NCBI RefSeq assembly: GCF_016427555.1
Contig: NZ_JAELVS010000003.1
Location: forward strand, 336,550-400,549
DNA: 64,000 nt
Origin: Marinobacter litoralis
Lineage (GTDB): Bacteria > Pseudomonadota > Gammaproteobacteria > Pseudomonadales > Oleiphilaceae
Direction: 5' to 3'
In this document: in pieces, positions 60,674-64,000 of the stretch
Numbering within the stretch: position 1 is the first letter of the stretch
How the letters are laid out: each line of letters starts with the position of its first letter
Translations under genes and position numbers: made by a program
Notes under the pieces: generated by a model
Databases searched by the model: none
What the model saw: only the letters and a program-made list of their open reading frames with translations
Told to the model about the DNA's origin: nothing

Positions 60674-63600
60674 TTAATCATAGACCAGTTCTACTGCTTG
60701 GTCGCCCACCAGATGTTTCAGTTCAAACAGGAGGTCATCATCCGGCTGTACTCGCCAGGATTCTCCTAGTTCTATGCGGGTACGGGCTTCCGCGCTGCTG
60801 TATTCAATCCATACCGGGCTGCCGTCGTTACGGAAAGGCCGCAGCGTATCGTCCAACTTATCCAGCAAGCCGTTTTGCAATTGGTCAGCGTGCAATGCCA
60901 AGCGAATTCCCCGACTGAACTGCTGACGCGCTGTCGCGACATCGGTGACCGAGCTGACCCGCATTTTCATCTGCCCCGAGTAATCGTCGTGGCTAACCTG
61001 CCCCTCCAACACGATCACCTGATCCGATTGAAGCAGCTCCCGGTTCTCAAAATAGGCCTCCGAAAACAGAGTCGCCTCAATGCGTGCGCTTCTATCATCG
61101 AGCGTGATGAAGCACATGGTTGAACCTGTGCGGGTTTTCATGGTGCGCTGAGCCACCACCAAGCCGGCCACACGCTGAGGTGATTTATTGGGCTTGAGCT
61201 CGGCAATGGACGAGCGGACAAACCGACGCACCTCTTTCTCGTACTCATCGAAGGGGTGGCCGGTAAGATAGATACCCAGCGTGTCTTTTTCACCTTTCAG
61301 ACGTTGCTTTTCAGGCCATTCGCGCACATCGGTCACATCGGCATACACGTCTTCATCATCGCCACCACCGAGCATTTCGCCAAACATATCCACCATGCCA
61401 ACGGCATCGTTTCGGGATTGCTGACCGGCCTGCTGTATGGCCTTATCGATACTGGCCATCAGCTGCGCCCGGGTTGCACCGAGCTTGTCCATTGCGCCGG
61501 CACGGATCAATGCTTCCATGGCACGCTTGTTGACCTTCTTCAAATCAACCCGACGAGCGAAATCGAAAATGTCCTGGAACGGGCCGCCTTCTTTGGCGGC
61601 GGCAACCACGCTTTCGATGGGCCCTTCACCCAAGCCTTTGATGGCACCCAGGCCGTACACAATCTGCCCGTCGTCATTGACGGTAAAGGTGTACTCGGAA
61701 CGGCTGACGTCAGGCACCAGAAGGTCGAGCTTCATGTTGCGACATTCTTCGACCAGCGTGACCACCTTGTCGGTGTTCTGCATATCCGCGGTCAGTACCG
61801 CCGCCATAAATTCAGCCGGGTAATGGGCCTTCATCCATAGAGTCTGGTACGACACCAAGGCGTAGGCTGCGGAGTGCGACTTGTTAAAACCGTAGCCGGC
61901 GAATTTCTCAACCAGGTCGAAGATGTTTTCGGCCAGAGTCTTATCAATGCCGTTGTTCGCACATCCGTCAAGGAAAGAAGCCTTCTGCTTAGCCATTTCC
62001 TCGGGCTTTTTCTTACCCATAGCCCGGCGAAGCATGTCGGCGCCACCCAGGGTGTAACCCGCCATAACCTGAGCAATCTGCATGACCTGCTCCTGGTAGA
62101 GGATAACCCCATAGGTGGGCTCCAATACGGGTTTCAGGCCTTCGTATTGATAATCCGGGTGCGGATAGGACAGCGGCTGGCGACCGTGCTTACGGTCGAT
62201 AAAATCATCTACCATGCCCGACTGCAGCGGGCCGGGCCGGAACAATGCCACCAGTGCGATCATATCTTCCAGTGAGTCTGGCTGAAGACGGCGGATCAGA
62301 TCTTTCATGCCGCGGGATTCAAGCTGGAACACCGCGGTGGTTTCCGCCTTTTTGAGCATATCGAACGACGCTTTGTCATCGAGCGGAATCGTCGCAATAT
62401 CCAGTTCCGGCTCCCCGCGCTTTTGCCGGCGCGGGTTGATCATGTGCAAAGCCCATTTGATGATGGTGAGGGTCCGCAGACCCAGAAAGTCGAACTTCAC
62501 CAGGCCGGCTTCTTCAACGTCACCTTTATCGAACTGGGTGACCAGGCTTCCGCCCTCATCATCACAATACAGCGGCGAAAAGTCGGTAATCTTGGTGGGC
62601 GCGATCACCACACCCCCGGCGTGTTTACCGGCGTTCCGGCACACACCCTCGAGCTTGAGCGCCATTTCCCAGATTTCCTGGGCTTCTTCGTCCTGCTCCA
62701 AAAATTCTTTAAGCTGAGGTTCCTGCTCAATGGCCTTGTTCAGAGTCATGCCGACTTCGAACGGGATCAACTTGGACAGTTTGTCCGCCAGCCCGTATGA
62801 CTTACCCTGCACTCGGGCCACATCCCGCACCACCGCCTTTGCCGCCATGGTACCGAAGGTAATAATCTGGGACACCGCTTCCCGGCCGTATTTCTGGGCG
62901 GTGTATTCGATAACCCGGTCCCGGCCTTCCATGCAGAAATCAACGTCAAAGTCGGGCATGGATACCCGCTCCGGGTTGAGGAATCGCTCGAACAGCAAAT
63001 CGTACTCAAGTGGATCCAGATCGGTAATCAACAGCACATAAGCAACCAGCGAGCCGGCACCGGAACCCCGCCCCGGCCCAACAGGCACGCCGTTGTTCTT
63101 GGCCCACTTGATGAAGTCCATAACGATCAGGAAGTAGCCCGGGAAACCCATCTGAATGATGATATCGAGCTCAAACTTCAGTCGCTCTTCATAGACCGCC
63201 CGTTTTTGGTCGTACTCCGGATCGTCTTTGCTGAGAATCGTTTCCAGACGCATATCCAGACCTTCTTCCGACACCTTTCGGAAGTAGTCGTCCATGGTCA
63301 TGCCATCCGGGATCGGATAATTCGGCAGGAAGTACTCACCCAAACGGACCTTTACCGAGCAACGGCGGGCGATCTCGACGGTGTTCTCGATAGCTTCAGG
63401 AATGTCCGAGAACAGTTCGATCATTTCCTCGGCGCTGCGCAGATATTGCCTATCACTGAAACGGCGATCCCGGCGCGGATCATCCAGCGTGCGACTTTCG
63501 CCAATGCAGACCCGGGCCTCGTGGGCCTCAAAGTCGTCAGCGGTCAGGAAGTGCACATCATTGGTTGCCACCACCGGCAACTCCATGTCAGCCGCCAGCT

Positions 63601-64000
63601 CAACGCTCAAGTGCAAACAGTCTTCATCACCAGCCCGGTCGGTGCGCTGAAGCTCCAGGTAATAACTGTTCGGGTACAAATCTTTCCAGTACTGGGCGCG
63701 CTCGCGGGCCAGTTCCGGCTTGCCTGCCAGCAGTGCTTTCCCGACATCACCCATTTTGGCGCCAGACAAGGCAATCAAACCGCCAGCACGAACTTCCAGC
63801 CATTCCTTTCGGATAATCGGCTTGCCGTACTTCTGACCCTCGGTATAACCTAGTGAAATGATTTCCGTGAGGTGCAAATAGCCGTCGTTGTCGCGGGCAA
63901 GCAGAGTCAGGCGAAACGGGTTTTCAGGCTCATCCGGATTTTCGAGCCACAAATCCGCACCGACGATCGGCTTGATGCCGGCCCCCATAGCGCCCTGGTA
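60674..64000 (-). CDS. dnaE: DNA polymerase III alpha subunit, 5' end cut by window edge
   Basis: About 1108 C-terminal residues are visible out of roughly 1160; the first part of the PHP domain lies beyond the window. [16 protein letters not shown] and [18 protein letters not shown] carry the catalytic polymerase Asp residues. [22 protein letters not shown] follows in the fingers. VDMFGE near the C-terminal third matches the clamp-binding motif, and an OB fold follows ([16 protein letters not shown]). Replicative polymerase; dnaE-accA order is conserved. Confidence 0.97.
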   Translation of the reverse strand, partial: YQGAMGAGIKPIVGADLWLENPDEPENPFRLTLLARDNDGYLHLTEIISLGYTEGQKYGKPIIRKEWLEVRAGGLIALSGAKMGDVGKALLAGKPELARERAQYWKDLYPNSYYLELQRTDRAGDEDCLHLSVELAADMELPVVATNDVHFLTADDFEAHEARVCIGESRTLDDPRRDRRFSDRQYLRSAEEMIELFSDIPEAIENTVEIARRCSVKVRLGEYFLPNYPIPDGMTMDDYFRKVSEEGLDMRLETILSKDDPEYDQKRAVYEERLKFELDIIIQMGFPGYFLIVMDFIKWAKNNGVPVGPGRGSGAGSLVAYVLLITDLDPLEYDLLFERFLNPERVSMPDFDVDFCMEGRDRVIEYTAQKYGREAVSQIITFGTMAAKAVVRDVARVQGKSYGLADKLSKLIPFEVGMTLNKAIEQEPQLKEFLEQDEEAQEIWEMALKLEGVCRNAGKHAGGVVIAPTKITDFSPLYCDDEGGSLVTQFDKGDVEEAGLVKFDFLGLRTLTIIKWALHMINPRRQKRGEPELDIATIPLDDKASFDMLKKAETTAVFQLESRGMKDLIRRLQPDSLEDMIALVALFRPGPLQSGMVDDFIDRKHGRQPLSYPHPDYQYEGLKPVLEPTYGVILYQEQVMQIAQVMAGYTLGGADMLRRAMGKKKPEEMAKQKASFLDGCANNGIDKTLAENIFDLVEKFAGYGFNKSHSAAYALVSYQTLWMKAHYPAEFMAAVLTADMQNTDKVVTLVEECRNMKLDLLVPDVSRSEYTFTVNDDGQIVYGLGAIKGLGEGPIESVVAAAKEGGPFQDIFDFARRVDLKKVNKRAMEALIRAGAMDKLGATRAQLMASIDKAIQQAGQQSRNDAVGMVDMFGEMLGGGDDEDVYADVTDVREWPEKQRLKGEKDTLGIYLTGHPFDEYEKEVRRFVRSSIAELKPNKSPQRVAGLVVAQRTMKTRTGSTMCFITLDDRSARIEATLFSEAYFENRELLQSDQVIVLEGQVSHDDYSGQMKMRVSSVTDVATARQQFSRGIRLALHADQLQNGLLDKLDDTLRPFRNDGSPVWIEYSSAEARTRIELGESWRVQPDDDLLFELKHLVGDQAVELVYD

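Overview
The window is a continuous stretch of core chromosome from a marine-type gammaproteobacterium, most likely Marinobacter or a close relative. I infer this from Pseudomonas-like gene order (alaS-lysC-csrA-tRNA; ampDE-nadC; dcd-apbC-metG-rsxABCDGE-nth; dnaE-accA-tilS-pyrG-kdsA-eno-ftsB-ispD-ispF-truD-surE-pcm-nlpD-rpoS), mid-50s percent GC and sodium-linked bioenergetics (oxaloacetate decarboxylase subunits, Rsx/Rnf complex). No phage, insertion sequence with a transposase, CRISPR array or rRNA operon is visible. The two end genes are cut: oadA (3' part missing on the left) and dnaE (5' part missing on the right).

Layout. 1-5.4 kb: oadGA, dbpA, a DUF2058 protein, an EphD-like alpha/beta hydrolase with a palindrome over its promoter, and a convergent MerR-type regulator that looks leaderless. 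5.5-10.2 kb: tRNA-Arg, tRNA-Ser, csrA, lysC and alaS, all on the minus strand. 10.3-15.3 kb: RDD membrane protein, lptG/lptF (LPS export), pepA and holC. 15.3-20 kb: valS, a panE-like reductase and a PduO-type cobalamin adenosyltransferase. 20-30.8 kb: an MCP, ampE/ampD, DUF1631, nadC, YqcC, an orphan ParA, hda, a phosphatidyltransferase and a DUF2066 protein. 31-36 kb: purM/purN, DUF3108, avtA, yjaG and dcd. 36.3-45.8 kb: apbC, metG, rsxABCDGE and nth. 45.9-53.6 kb: a CHI-like protein, rpoS, nlpD, a DUF368 transporter, pcm, surE, truD, ispF and ispD. 53.7-64 kb: ftsB, eno, kdsA, pyrG, tilS, accA and dnaE.

The most unusual thing here is not a gene. Four intergenic elements (15378-15487, 36156-36251, 53594-53703, 55548-55643) each have a strongly conserved core of exactly 54 bp. 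Each core sits between two long arms that are complementary to each other (21 or 28 bp, one G-T wobble in total) but unrelated between copies. The core can form two small hairpins, giving a three-way junction closed by the variable stem. The copies form two sequence subfamilies, and one base pair shows a compensatory change. Because the arms abut the core and differ at each locus, the simplest model is a short mobile element whose insertion leaves an inverted copy of its target sequence. This is inference; comparing empty sites in related strains would test it.

Smaller points of interest are three genes whose stop codons lie in the loops of their own 3' hairpins (lptG, the adenosyltransferase, kdsA), a promoter placed for leaderless translation of the MerR regulator, and a glutamine at an expected metal-ligand position in OadA.
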